Made by a program: the position numbers and the translations under genes
Shown: positions 41,941-50,212 of the stretch, piece after piece
Layout of the letters: each line of letters opens with the position of its first letter
Numbering within the stretch: the first letter of the stretch is position 1
The notes under the pieces: model-generated
Database searches by the model: none
The model's input: only the letters and a program-made list of their open reading frames with translations
What the model was told of the DNA's origin: nothing
Origin: an uncultured Eubacteriales bacterium
GTDB lineage: Bacteria > Bacillota > Clostridia > Oscillospirales > Acutalibacteraceae
NCBI GenBank assembly: GCA_934463035.1
Contig: CAKSIG010000002.1
Location: 235,294 to 299,293 of the forward strand
DNA length: 64,000 nucleotides
Direction: 5' to 3'

Positions 41941-42774
41941 TTACCAATTCTGTGAAAGCTCAACAAGCTCAGGCGATTCAGGTTTGCCTATCAGCGGCTC
42001 TTTTTTGTCCAACGCGGAAAGCCGTGCCACTTCGTCAGTTGTCAATGCAAAGTCAAACAGATCAAAATTTTCTTGTATATGCTCTGCCTTATAACTTCTC
42101 GGAATAACGGCAATGCCCTTCTGCGTCAGAAAACGCAAAAGAATCTGTGCTGAGGTCTTGCCGTATTTCTTCGCAAGTGCAAGTACAGCAGGTTCTGTAA
42201 ACATTTCGTTTCGGTTGCCTTGACCAAGCGGTGCGTAAGCCATGTGTGCCACGCATTTTTTATCCATCCAGCTCCGCTCGGTGCTGCGCTGACAATAGAG
42301 ATTCGTTTCAATTTGATTGACAGCAGGAACAACCTTGTTGTAAGCAATCAAATCAAGGAGCTGATTGGGCTCGAAATTGGAAACGCCTACGGCACGAACT
42401 TTTCCCGCCGCGTACAGCTTTTCCAAAACCCGCCACGCCGCATAATAGTTGGCGAACGGCCAATGCAAAAGCAACAGGTCGATATAGTCTGTTTGCAGAT
42501 TGGCAAGCGACTGCACAACTGTCCGCTCGGCGTTCTCATAGGATTTGAAATTCACCTTTGTGATGAGAAACAGCTCCCTGCGGTCAATTCCGCTCTGCTT
42601 AATTCCATCACCTACCGCCTTTTCATTGCCGTAAGCCTCCGCCGTGTCAATCATTCGATAGCCGTTTTTAATGGCAACCGAAACTGCCTTGGTGCAGATC
42701 TCCCCGCCAAGCATAAAAGTTCCGAACCCTATAAGCGGCATTTTTATTCCGTTATTCAAGGTTAAATAATCCAT
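41941..42774 (-). CDS. Aldo-keto reductase (2,5-diketo-D-gluconate reductase-like)
   Basis: NADPH-dependent carbonyl reductase of 277 aa from ATG 42774, with GGAGG 8 bases before it. The (alpha/beta)8 barrel has MIDTAEAYGNEKAVGDGI with the catalytic Asp and Tyr, LITKVNF with Lys, and LLLHWPF with the catalytic His. AVGVSNFEPNQLLDLI and the C-terminal GIAVIPRSYKAEHIQENFDLFDF bind the cofactor. A MerR regulator is divergent, so expression is likely induced by a small molecule or carbonyl stress. Confidence 0.9.
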   Translation of the reverse strand: MDYLTLNNGIKMPLIGFGTFMLGGEICTKAVSVAIKNGYRMIDTAEAYGNEKAVGDGIKQSGIDRRELFLITKVNFKSYENAERTVVQSLANLQTDYIDLLLLHWPFANYYAAWRVLEKLYAAGKVRAVGVSNFEPNQLLDLIAYNKVVPAVNQIETNLYCQRSTERSWMDKKCVAHMAYAPLGQGNRNEMFTEPAVLALAKKYGKTSAQILLRFLTQKGIAVIPRSYKAEHIQENFDLFDFALTTDEVARLSALDKKEPLIGKPESPELVELSQNW

Positions 42775-42887
42775 TGTCCTATCCTCCGTTTTCATATTGC
42801 GCAGATATATATTCTATGCTATACTTATTGTAACAAGTTCGAGTAACACGAAGTCAAGAGGTATTTTACATTTTTTCGGAGGACGCT

Positions 42888-43310
42888 ATGTACTATACAA
42901 TAAAACAAATGGCAAAAATGTTTGACGTAACGGAGCATACGCTGCGCTTTTATACTGACGAGGGGTTATTGCCCTGTGAACGGGACGGCGGCAACCGCCG
43001 TGTTTTCAACGAAGAATCTGTGAACTGGATGCAGGGCATAAAATGTTTGAAAGGCTGCGGTGCGTCCATTGAGGATATCAGAGAATACTGCCGCCTTTGT
43101 CTGCTGGAAGAATCGGAGGAAAATCTGCGGGCAAGGTATGAAATCATCTTAAAACAGCGTGAGGAAGCATATAAACGTGTAGATGAAGCCAAGGCCGCCG
43201 CAAAGTATATGGACGGCAAGGTTGCGCATTATGAGGCAATTCTGGCAGGGCTTGCGCCTGATGATACGAACCCGAAAAACTGGACGGCGGAAAATCGACC
43301 GAAACACTAA
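42888..43310 (+). CDS. MerR-family regulator
   Basis: 140-aa regulator. The N-terminal winged helix-turn-helix reads MYYTIKQMAKMFDVTEHTLRFYTDEGLLPCERDGGNRRVFNEESVNWM, followed by IKCLKGCGASIEDIREYCRL and a long coiled-coil dimer helix (LRARYEIILKQREEAYKRVDEAKAAAKYMDGK). No conserved metal-binding cysteines occur near the C-terminus. It is read away from the aldo-keto reductase gene and probably activates it from the shared 113-bp promoter region. It is the last chromosomal gene before the integrated island. Confidence 0.9.
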   Translation: MYYTIKQMAKMFDVTEHTLRFYTDEGLLPCERDGGNRRVFNEESVNWMQGIKCLKGCGASIEDIREYCRLCLLEESEENLRARYEIILKQREEAYKRVDEAKAAAKYMDGKVAHYEAILAGLAPDDTNPKNWTAENRPKH

Positions 43311-43339
43311 ATAAGGTAATTGAAATAATTGCGCATATC

Positions 43340-43370
43340 AAATTTTGCACCGCTGTAAACAAAGAAAAAG
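43340..43370 (+). repeat. Border motif copy 1
   Basis: Contains TTGCACCGCTGTAAACAAAG followed by AAAAAG. This is the left border of the first att block. The motif recurs at 43774, 44577, 51598, 52043 and 62824, always in this orientation. Confidence 0.7.
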
Positions 43371-43459
43371 AAATTTTCGGTCCACATTTGTTTATGTGGT
43401 CGTAAAAATGCGATTTTTCAAAAGTGACGGTAACAAGACACTAAAAAAGCATAAAAAAT

Positions 43460-43493
43460 GACCGAAAGCGGAGAAAAAACTCTGCTTTCGGTC
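43460..43493 (-). terminator. Terminator downstream of the tRNA-Pro remnant
   Basis: GACCGAAAGCGGAG pairs with CTCTGCTTTCGGTC around AAAAAA. On the minus strand it lies just after the CCA end of the tRNA remnant and is followed by a T-run. The same structure occurs at 51717-51750. Confidence 0.7.
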
Positions 43494-43500
43494 AAAATTT

Positions 43501-43547
43501 TGGTCCGAGTGACAGGGATCGAACCTGCGGCCTGATGGTCCCAAACG
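43501..43547 (-). pseudogene. 3' half of tRNA-Pro(UGG), attachment-site remnant
   Basis: On the minus strand the 47 nt begin in the anticodon loop (GTTTGGGACCATC, anticodon TGG), continue with T-stem/loop GCAGG-TTCGATC-CCTGT, and end CACTCGG-A-CCA. Discriminator A and a G72 that needs C1 fit proline tRNA. No matching 5' half (CCGAGTG...) is present next to it. An identical 47-nt segment lies at 51758. Integrases that use tRNA 3' ends leave exactly such copies. Confidence 0.75.
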
Positions 43548-43575
43548 CAGTCTGGTTGATACTCTCCGCTTATTT

Positions 43576-43680
43576 TTAGGCATTTCCGCCCCTTTCCGCT
43601 CGGAAAACCATCCTTTCCGGCACTCTTACCTCCACTGTTTCCGTCCGCTCAGAAAAAGACTGTGGGACGGTATGTGGTCA
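43576..43680 (-). pseudogene. Relic of a coding tail next to the att site (probable integrase end)
   Basis: A minus-strand frame without start ends in a stop about 30 bases before the tRNA core. Its core reads ETVEVRVPERMVFRAERG. The block at 51826-51936 has the related ETVEIRVPKSAVFRAERG. In integrated elements the integrase gene normally ends beside the att site, so this is probably a truncated integrase tail. It is too short for firm assignment. Confidence 0.4.
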
Positions 43681-43684
43681 CAAA

Positions 43685-43719
43685 AACGCTCCCCGAACAA
43701 AAATCGTTCAGGGAGCGTT
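43685..43719. terminator. Hairpin in att block 1
   Basis: AACGCTCCC-C-GAAC and GTTC-A-GGGAGCGTT pair around AAAAATC. Probably a terminator or element-end structure. It is not shared with att block 2, which has a CTCTCGC/GCGAGAG hairpin near 51969 instead. Confidence 0.5.
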
Positions 43720-43773
43720 CGTTTGATGTCTGTATAGTAACTCTGAACACCGAAAAAGTCAAGTCTTGTCAGT

Positions 43774-43804
43774 CAAGATTTGCGACGCTGTAAACAAAGA
43801 AAAG
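43774..43804 (+). repeat. Border motif copy 2
   Basis: AAGATTTGCGACGCTGTAAA followed by CAAAGAAAAG. It separates att block 1 from the nucleotidyltransferase gene, whose stop follows 3 bp later. Confidence 0.65.
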
Positions 43805-43806
43805 TC

Positions 43807-44445
43807 TTACCTGCGATATCCGTTTTTCTGGCACATTTCATTTATTGATTCGGCAAAAATCGAACGGGAGTGTTTATCCGGGTTATCATTGCAGTTTTTC
43901 TTGTATATGTAATAATCCTGTAACTCGCCCCAAAGGTTCTCCCTTTTTAACCAATCCATTTTCTTTTCTAATCCTACAAAACCCTTCCCCTGATATTTCC
44001 AAGAGTAATAATTGTTGTCTTTGTTAAACCGAATATACTGCTGCCTTCCGTCGCCGCAATTATATACTATTGCAAAGTCGCAACTATGAATAATGCGAGA
44101 ATGAAAAGTATCAACCTTCTTAATTGTAAGAACGCGAGTGGAATCCTCGCAATTTTTGTATCCATAGCGAAAAGCTACGTGATTGATTGCATTACGAACA
44201 ATCTCTCTTATTTCTTTTGGCTCAAAATTTTCATCGTCGTCATTCACCTCGATATTGATATCAAAATCGAATCCGATATTTGAGTTCGCATCGTAGGTAA
44301 TCATATTACGGCTTGAACTGCCAACTGTTGTGAATTTGAATGTGAAGTAATCTCTGACGAGATCCTGAACTTCATAAAGGAGTTGATATAATTCTTCCTT
44401 TATGGGTTTCGCTTCGTTTTTCGTTACATACCTGAAATCATGCAT
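43807..44445 (-). CDS. Nucleotidyltransferase-fold protein, orphan
   Basis: 212-aa protein with the polymerase-beta-type core. Helical start, then TTVGSSSRNMITYD (G-S motif, about 40-53) and FDFDINIEV (D-x-D, about 64-72), with a later strand RIIHSCDFAIVYN that may supply the third Asp. These are the metal-binding residues of CD-NTases, MNT-type toxins and AbiEii-like enzymes. The C-terminus is helical and aromatic (YYSWKYQGKGFVGLEKKMDWLKR). No effector or HEPN partner is adjacent, so its use is unclear. It sits alone between two copies of the border motif, as a one-gene cargo cassette. Confidence 0.55.
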   Translation of the reverse strand: MHDFRYVTKNEAKPIKEELYQLLYEVQDLVRDYFTFKFTTVGSSSRNMITYDANSNIGFDFDINIEVNDDDENFEPKEIREIVRNAINHVAFRYGYKNCEDSTRVLTIKKVDTFHSRIIHSCDFAIVYNCGDGRQQYIRFNKDNNYYSWKYQGKGFVGLEKKMDWLKRENLWGELQDYYIYKKNCNDNPDKHSRSIFAESINEMCQKNGYRR

Positions 44446-44576
44446 TTGTTTATCCCTCTTAAAAACATTCTCCCTAACCTACCAATCAGCCAAAGCTAAA
44501 TCATTGTATTATACTACAACTTTTGTGTTTGTCAATACAAATTATATCATAACGGTTACTCATACTTCAACAATGT

Positions 44577-44605
44577 CAAAATCTTCGATGCTGTAAACAA
44601 AGAAT
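44577..44605 (+). repeat. Border motif copy 3
   Basis: CAAAATCTTCGATGCTGTAA followed by ACAAAGAAT. It lies between the orphan nucleotidyltransferase and the toxin-antitoxin pair. Confidence 0.6.
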
Positions 44606-44643
44606 AGCGCTGCGGAATAATTAAATGAAAATAACAAATACTA

Positions 44644-44672
44644 TTGACAATATCACGGTTAACCGATATAAT
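44644..44672 (+). promoter_or_regulatory. Promoter with internal operator of the HTH/nucleotidyltransferase pair
   Basis: TTGACA (44644-44649) and TATAAT (44667-44672), 17-bp spacing. The palindrome CGGTTAACCG (44656-44665) lies exactly in the spacer, a good site for repression by the encoded helix-turn-helix protein. Confidence 0.7.
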
Positions 44673-44696
44673 AATAGTGACAGGAGGCGAAGCATC

Positions 44697-45266
44697 GTGA
44701 CAGTAAGCGAATTGATGAATGAGAAAAAAATAACAAAATATCGGCTTTCAAAAGACAGCGGCGTTCCGTACACGACCGTGAATGATATCTGCAGCGGCAA
44801 GGCGCAGCTTGAAAAATGCTCCGCCGAAACGGTTTACCGAATCTCAAAAACACTGGGCGTTACGATGGAAAGCCTGATAGAACCATGCTTAGAAAAACGC
44901 AGCGACTTTGAATTGTTCAAAAGCAATACCTGCCATAGGCTGAAAGAACTCGGCGATATTTCCTTTATGATTGATTTGCTGGAAAAGGACGAAATTCGCA
45001 AAGCCTATCAGAAAGGCTGGTATCGTGAAAGCCTGTACCTCCTTGCCATGCTCGATTATGTAAGCCGTGAAAATCATGTACCGCTTTGCACGCAGTATGA
45101 TGACCTGCGTAAGTTCAAATTGCAAAACGCGCTTTTCCCAGCGGGTGTGCTGGCAATGTCGGAGGTTACAAACAATCCTCAGATCAAGGAGCAATCCTTA
45201 AAAGAGGCAATTCCGGAGTTTATGCGATTTAATATCGTAGAAAGCGAGGTGCGGAATGTCATCTGA
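44697..45266 (+). CDS. HTH antitoxin-like protein
   Basis: 189-aa protein starting at GTG 44697, with AGGAGG 9 bases upstream. An XRE-type helix-turn-helix (VSELMNEKKITKYRLSKDSGVPYTTVNDICSGKAQLEKCSAETVYRISKTLGVTMESLIEP) is followed by a helical domain of about 120 residues that probably holds the partner. The last 11 bp overlap the nucleotidyltransferase gene, typical of a toxin-antitoxin operon. The longer frame starting at 44625 includes the promoter and is not the real start. Confidence 0.75.
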   Translation: MTVSELMNEKKITKYRLSKDSGVPYTTVNDICSGKAQLEKCSAETVYRISKTLGVTMESLIEPCLEKRSDFELFKSNTCHRLKELGDISFMIDLLEKDEIRKAYQKGWYRESLYLLAMLDYVSRENHVPLCTQYDDLRKFKLQNALFPAGVLAMSEVTNNPQIKEQSLKEAIPEFMRFNIVESEVRNVI

Positions 45267-45966
45267 AAATTTCACAAAAGAAAATCTGGACAATTACCTG
45301 AAAGAGCTCGCCAAAGAGTTCAGACGGTTAAACGGTAAATCAATGCCGGCAGAAATTGTGTTGGTCGGCGGCTCCGCTATTTTAACAAATTACGGGTTTC
45401 GTGATATGACTACGGATATAGATGCGGTGATACACGCCGCATCGTCTATGAAAGATGCCATCAACCGTGTCGGGGATAAATTCCATTTGCCGAACGGTTG
45501 GCTGAATGCCGACTTTATGCGCACAGGCTCCTATTCTCCGAAACTGGACGAATACTCGGTTTATTACAAAACGTTTTACGGCGTTCTATCCGTCCGAACC
45601 GTGTCGGCGGAATATCTCATAGCCATGAAACTCCGTTCGGGTAGAAAGTATAAAAATGACCTTTCCGATGTAATCGGTATCCTGGCAGAACACCAAAAGC
45701 GCGGCACGCCAATCACACTTGATAGGATCAATACGGCAGTGAACAATCTTTACGGCGGTTGGGATGATTTCCCTGAAGATTCAAAACCGTTTATCGAGGA
45801 CGCGCTTAAAACTGCAGACTTGGAAGCTGTTTACACTTCGGTCAAAAGAGATGAAACCGAGTCAAAGGATATTTTGGTTGGCTTTGAAAAGGAGTATCCA
45901 ACGGTCGCAAAGGAATCAAATATAGACGATATCCTGAAATCACTGAAAGAAAAGCAGAAGAAATAA
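45256..45966 (+). CDS. Nucleotidyltransferase toxin-like protein (DUF6036-like)
   Basis: 236-aa protein. The core reads AEIVLVGGSAILTNYGFRDMTTDIDAVI, a G-G-S then D-x-D nucleotidyltransferase motif at about 31-57, followed by LIAMKLRSGRKYKNDLSDVIGILAEHQ, which matches the AbiEii/MNT-like group. Such enzymes add nucleotides or phosphates to tRNA or proteins and are neutralised by the co-encoded partner. It overlaps the HTH gene and shares its promoter. Defence against phage is the likely benefit, but target and antitoxin mode cannot be read from sequence. Confidence 0.7.
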   Translation: MSSENFTKENLDNYLKELAKEFRRLNGKSMPAEIVLVGGSAILTNYGFRDMTTDIDAVIHAASSMKDAINRVGDKFHLPNGWLNADFMRTGSYSPKLDEYSVYYKTFYGVLSVRTVSAEYLIAMKLRSGRKYKNDLSDVIGILAEHQKRGTPITLDRINTAVNNLYGGWDDFPEDSKPFIEDALKTADLEAVYTSVKRDETESKDILVGFEKEYPTVAKESNIDDILKSLKEKQKK

Positions 45967-45985
45967 TTTGCTCTTATATGTCAAG

Positions 45986-46014
45986 ACCGGCAGATGGTTG
46001 TCCCATCTGCCGGT
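45986..46014. terminator. Bidirectional terminator between convergent operons
   Basis: ACCGGCAGATGG pairs with CCATCTGCCGGT around TTGTC. It is followed by GTCCATTTT on the plus strand and preceded by TTGACATATA, so it can serve both operons. Confidence 0.75.
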
Positions 46015-46027
46015 GTCCATTTTGGCG

Positions 46028-48328
46028 TTATGATTTTATCCATTTGTACACAGACTTAATGAACTCAAACTCTGTGGTCGTAACGCTATAAGAAGGCATA
46101 TTTAATTTGTTTTGTAGGCTCTCCACTTGCTCTATCCACTTTGTGCGTGCCGTTTTGCCGCCGCTGATCTTTTCCTCTTCTGGACGAGTTAGCAAAGTTT
46201 CAAACAATTCAGTCCAATGACTGCCGACAGTAGCCACTTCTTTGCATTCTTTGAGAGTTATACAATCCCATATAGAAACGGTGTTCATTACATCACCGGA
46301 GGTAATATTGTCATAGTTTCGTTCATCGGCAATACCTTTTGCTCTCTTGTAAATTGGTTTAGGAAGAGCTCTGATCTCCCAGTTTTCCCCATACTTATCC
46401 ATGAGCCTTGCCCGAATCGTTTGTTTAACCCAAGCTTCTATTTCTCGCAAATATGTCATAGAATCGGCGTTGTAGGTTTTTGCTTCATTTTCCCAATACT
46501 CATATAATCCGGAGGGCTTAAAATCGGAGCGTTCTTTAGCAATTTCACGTTGAAAAGCTCTCCAAAATCTGGTATCAGCGCCGCCGCCAAAATATCCTCT
46601 TAAATCTTTACGTTCCTGTTGGGTAAGATTATTCAGATATTCGTTTAACGGATCAAGGTAAAAAGCCACCTGTTTTACCAATTCTTCTGTTTTTTGTGTT
46701 TTAGGAGAAATCTCTTTACGATCTACAAGCAGATTTACGATGTCATTAATCACGCGGATAATAGCTTGCATGCCACGGTTCATAGTCAACATACCGTCAT
46801 CGCTGTCGCCACGCTCCCATTCTTCGATAGTAGCATCTTTCACATACCGTAAACATGCTTCTAAAAACGGATACAGCAAGTCGCAAGTGCCTTTATTAGT
46901 TCCAACATCAAATGTACCATCATTAACGATAATGTTCTTTTTTCCAAAATGTGTCATAAAATCACATTTTTTCAATGCGGTTTGTATGGCTTCAACCGTA
47001 ATACATTTAACGGGAGATTTTTCATCTTCGCCAATAACAACGCGACCTAACAATGGAGATGTTTCTTCTTCACCAAACATCTGTGCAATTTTGGAGCGTA
47101 GCGCCTGACGGCGCTCATTGTAATCTGAAGAATCCCAGAGCATATCCGCATTTAGAGTAACACGGAGTGTTTTGGGAACGGCCTTCTGATTTTCGTTAAT
47201 GTCCATAAAAAGTTTTATTTGTTCTTGCCTATCCAAATCGACAAATGCGACTACAGGAATGCTATTAGTAGTTGCATAAGCGGAGTCCGAATATCCATAC
47301 AAACGATGCTGTCCATCAATGATATATGCAGAACGATACCTTTTAGGCAGATGTAATACCCCCAGTCGAGAATGCGCCCCTTCTACTTTTGTTCCAGAGA
47401 TATCAAACTGCAAGCCTTTACCGCCAGAGTCGATGCTGATAATTAATGAATTAGGGAAATAACCACCATTATTTATGAACTTCTGCACATCTGAAAGGCG
47501 CTTCTTTTTTATTAATCTCTGATATGTTGGCATCATGTTTTTATTTGCCTCATTACGATGAAGCACATATCCGATTTTTAGAAGTCGCTCTGGTTCAATT
47601 GAAAAGGAATAGTATTTATGACCTCCCATCTCACCCTGTATTGCTGGAATTTTATCATTCATATTGCGAATTTCTTGATTTGCAAACAGATTGCCGAGAA
47701 GTTGATACCGAGCGCAAGTGCCTAAATGCTTAACTAACTCGTAATAATAGTTAATCACGGCATCGCTAAAATGGACAATATCCCATTCACGCATCTTCGC
47801 TTGATCTGCTGGGGATATAATGAAATTATGTGTTGCCCAAATAAACTTAACCTTTGCTTTTGGAAAACGCTTTTGAGCTTCTCGCCGTAACCCATCCATT
47901 TGGCTATGAAACGCTTCTAAAGGTTTTTTAAAGATACCATCCTTCATATTTTCAGCAGCCTTGCATTCTACAATGATTACGGTTTCTTCATCTGCAGCAA
48001 AAACATCAATTTGCTGAGTGATATTTGGATTTTGACAGTCGTAAGACATGTCAAAATACCGATCCTTGTTCAGGTGAGTAAAACCAAGTTTGGCGAACAA
48101 ACACCACACTCGATCCTCAAAAATCTCATCGAATTTTTTATTTTTACGCACGCCGACAAATTTGTTATTTTTATAACTCTTAGATTCTTCCCAGCCTTCT
48201 TCAATGAGTTCTGGAAGTGCGACACGACGTTCTTTGGACTCTATAAATGTTTTGCTTCTTAGAGTACGAATCCTTGTTAGCGCTTCATCCGAAACAATTG
48301 ATTCCCATTTTGTTTTTGTCTCACTCAT
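46028..48328 (-). CDS. PD-(D/E)XK nuclease fused to DGQHR domain
   Basis: 766-aa protein from ATG 48328, with GGAGG 6 bases before it. The N-terminal part (about 30-210) looks like a restriction-type nuclease: DRVWCLFAKLGF, then ITQQIDVFAADEETVIIVECKAAE with Asp and E-x-K near 108-125. Around 335 comes the DGQHR motif in AYIIDGQHRLYGYSDSA, then VVAFVDLDRQEQIKLFMDINENQKAV, as in DndB/DpdB ParB-like proteins of DNA-modification systems. The C-terminal 250 residues are not assigned. The start overlaps the Dam stop by 8 bp, so it is made together with the methylase. It may be the restriction or sensing arm. Confidence 0.7.
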   Translation of the reverse strand: MSETKTKWESIVSDEALTRIRTLRSKTFIESKERRVALPELIEEGWEESKSYKNNKFVGVRKNKKFDEIFEDRVWCLFAKLGFTHLNKDRYFDMSYDCQNPNITQQIDVFAADEETVIIVECKAAENMKDGIFKKPLEAFHSQMDGLRREAQKRFPKAKVKFIWATHNFIISPADQAKMREWDIVHFSDAVINYYYELVKHLGTCARYQLLGNLFANQEIRNMNDKIPAIQGEMGGHKYYSFSIEPERLLKIGYVLHRNEANKNMMPTYQRLIKKKRLSDVQKFINNGGYFPNSLIISIDSGGKGLQFDISGTKVEGAHSRLGVLHLPKRYRSAYIIDGQHRLYGYSDSAYATTNSIPVVAFVDLDRQEQIKLFMDINENQKAVPKTLRVTLNADMLWDSSDYNERRQALRSKIAQMFGEEETSPLLGRVVIGEDEKSPVKCITVEAIQTALKKCDFMTHFGKKNIIVNDGTFDVGTNKGTCDLLYPFLEACLRYVKDATIEEWERGDSDDGMLTMNRGMQAIIRVINDIVNLLVDRKEISPKTQKTEELVKQVAFYLDPLNEYLNNLTQQERKDLRGYFGGGADTRFWRAFQREIAKERSDFKPSGLYEYWENEAKTYNADSMTYLREIEAWVKQTIRARLMDKYGENWEIRALPKPIYKRAKGIADERNYDNITSGDVMNTVSIWDCITLKECKEVATVGSHWTELFETLLTRPEEEKISGGKTARTKWIEQVESLQNKLNMPSYSVTTTEFEFIKSVYKWIKS

Positions 48329-49148
48329 GATTAACCTCCGGTATGTTTGTGAAAATATACTCTGAGATTGCTGCACGTGCTGCGTTTCTTCCTCCAATAA
48401 GGCTGTTTCGTTGCAATTCGATAATTCTATCACCATGCGTCAAGAATATTTCACGAATTGTTTCGTGTGCTGCATTTGTCAAAATATAGAAGGCACCCTT
48501 AGCCTTAATATATTCAATGAATCGTTTTAAACGCTGTTGATCCTCCAGTGAAAAAAGCTTTTGATTATAAGCTATAAATCCATTGTTGTTGTGTGAAACA
48601 GTATAGGGAGGATCGAGAAAAACCAGGTCATTTTCTCGGATGCGATACTTGTTAACTTCGAAGTCACCAGTGGAAATTCGAGCGTTTTGCAAGCGCAAAC
48701 TGGCAGCCTTGATTCGTTCGAGATCATAAAACCAGTTTGTGCGAAATCCATATGGAACATTGTATTGTCCATCTCGATTAACACGATACAATCCGTTGTA
48801 TGATGTTTGATTTAAATACAGGAATTTTGCAGCGTTTTCAATTGTGTTTTCCCCCGTAATCTCCGTTCTAATTCTGTAATAATCATCTTCTGTATTGTGG
48901 AATTGTGTGAAGACTTCTATTAATTTTTCTGGGTTATCTCTCACTTGTATATAAGCGTTTATTAATTGCGTGTTGGCATCAGAAAGATATGACCTTTTGG
49001 TATGCTCCATGGAAAAATAAATGGCGCCTCCGCCTAAAAAAGGTTCATGGTAATGTTCGATATGTAAATTCTCCACAATAGCCAGTAAGTGTGGAATCAA
49101 CCAAGTCTTTCCTCCAGCCCAACGCACAAAAGGCCCGATGGTCGGCAT
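48321..49148 (-). CDS. Dam-family N6-adenine DNA methyltransferase
   Basis: 275-aa D12-class (DpnM/Dam) methyltransferase. The AdoMet site is FVRWAGGKTWLIPHL (about 8-22) and EPFLGGGAIYFSM, the catalytic motif IV is LVFLDPPYTV (about 175-184), and FLYLNQTSYNGLYRVNRDGQYNVPYG is the recognition region typical of GATC-type enzymes. GATC is therefore the best guess for the site. It lies between a small XRE regulator (6 bp upstream) and the nuclease-DGQHR gene, forming one operon. DpnII-like nucleases are absent. Confidence 0.88.
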   Translation of the reverse strand: MPTIGPFVRWAGGKTWLIPHLLAIVENLHIEHYHEPFLGGGAIYFSMEHTKRSYLSDANTQLINAYIQVRDNPEKLIEVFTQFHNTEDDYYRIRTEITGENTIENAAKFLYLNQTSYNGLYRVNRDGQYNVPYGFRTNWFYDLERIKAASLRLQNARISTGDFEVNKYRIRENDLVFLDPPYTVSHNNNGFIAYNQKLFSLEDQQRLKRFIEYIKAKGAFYILTNAAHETIREIFLTHGDRIIELQRNSLIGGRNAARAAISEYIFTNIPEVNHE

Positions 49149-49154
49149 TATTTG

Positions 49155-49385
49155 TTACTCCATTTCAGTTTGATCATTTCCGGAAACATAAGCATCTACT
49201 TCAAAAGGAATACTGTGTTTAATGCAAAAGTCTCTAATGAGTTTTAATTTACATAGTTTTGGAATTGCTTTCTCGTTTTCCCATCTGTTGACGGTGGAAA
49301 ATGAGACCCCGATTTGTTTTGCAAAATCCTCTTGACTGAGCAAACATGTTCTTCGAATTTTTCTAATTGAATCGCTAAACTTCAA
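49155..49385 (-). CDS. Small XRE regulator of the Dam operon
   Basis: 76-aa helix-turn-helix protein: FSDSIRKIRRTCLLSQEDFAKQIGVSFSTVNRWENEKAIPKLCKLKLIRDFC, then a short tail. The start is TTG at 49385, with GGAGG about 8 bases before it. On the minus strand TTGCTT and TATAAT, 17 bp apart, lie just upstream (TATAAT near 49420). It probably controls the timing of methylase and nuclease expression, as C proteins do in restriction systems. Confidence 0.75.
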   Translation of the reverse strand: MKFSDSIRKIRRTCLLSQEDFAKQIGVSFSTVNRWENEKAIPKLCKLKLIRDFCIKHSIPFEVDAYVSGNDQTEME

Positions 49386-49637
49386 AGGAAAGCCCTCCTT
49401 TGCAATTGTATAGCTTTATTATAGCAAATAAGCCGCAAAAAAGCAACTGTATTGTTATATAAGGTCGAAAAAAGTTGTAAAACTTCTGAATGTATATCAA
49501 GAGCAACCATAACAATCTCAAAAATACTGTCTGATGTCATCATATTTGACCTTTCAATTTTTTCATTAGAGAGCTATTTCCCCTGGACTTCCGCAAACTT
49601 TTGTGGTACTGTTGTGTACTGCAAAGGAGGTGCTGAT

Positions 49638-49889
49638 ATGGCACGAATGACTGTAGAAGAAGTTTACAGAGGCGAAAAGTATGGCGTGATGAGTGCGGCG
49701 ACGGCGGACTATCTCACGAACGGGCGTCCGGCGGAGTACGATGAGCGGACTTGGCTTGATATGTTGCTTGTAAAGTATGCGCTGATTGCGGCAGAGAAAA
49801 TGAAAAGTGAGGGCGACACGGTGTCGGGTATGACAGATAGCGTGCCGCCATCTTCCTATGTAAGGTGGGATGAGCATGACAACACTTGA
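49638..49889 (+). CDS. Small accessory protein of the integrated element, copy 1
   Basis: 83-aa protein from ATG 49638 with AGGAGG 7-9 bases upstream. It has no membrane segment or known motif that I can name. Core: MTVEEVYRGEKYGVM...YLTNGRPAEYDERTWLDMLLVKYALIAAEKMKSEGDTVSG. The copy at 62229 shares most of this, including the C-terminal HDNT. The upstream 60 bp are also repeated. It is found with the next gene as a pair at both cargo ends. Confidence 0.6.
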   Translation: MARMTVEEVYRGEKYGVMSAATADYLTNGRPAEYDERTWLDMLLVKYALIAAEKMKSEGDTVSGMTDSVPPSSYVRWDEHDNT

Positions 49890-50158
49890 AGATCTGTATT
49901 ACGGAAACATTGCTCCGTACGAGCGGTACATAAAGCACGGCTCAAGGGAAGAAAAAGTTTTGAAACTGCTCTGCCGAAATGAGGAAAGGCTTACTAAAAA
50001 TCTGAATAACCGACAGAAAGAAATCTTTAATAAATTCACCGACTGCCAAAGCGAGATGTTCGACCTCACGGCGCGTGGCATTCTCGGAAGGCTTCATACT
50101 GACAGCACGGCTGATTGTAGAAGTCATGGAAGGTCTGGAAACGGTGGAAGAGGTATAA
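49876..50158 (+). pseudogene. DUF6809-like accessory gene, frameshifted copy 1
   Basis: Starts MTTLEDLYYGNIAPYERYIKHGSREEKVLKLLCRNEERL, parallel to the intact gene at 62479. Near 50078 the frame breaks: the original frame runs on to an unrelated tail ending at 50166. The frame shifted by one base gives AFSEGFILTARLIVEVMEGLE with a stop at 50156-50158, which matches the intact copy. It overlaps the stop of the preceding accessory gene. The break shows this copy is no longer maintained. Confidence 0.65.
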
Positions 50159-50212
50159 CTGGATAGGGTAAGAATCAACTGACAGTTGATAGGTTCATAT
50201 CTTACCCGGTCA

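Noticed and set aside
43501..43680. Complete tRNA-Pro gene
   Set aside because: Only the anticodon loop to CCA is present; no CCGAGTG 5' acceptor or D-arm exists in the following bases.
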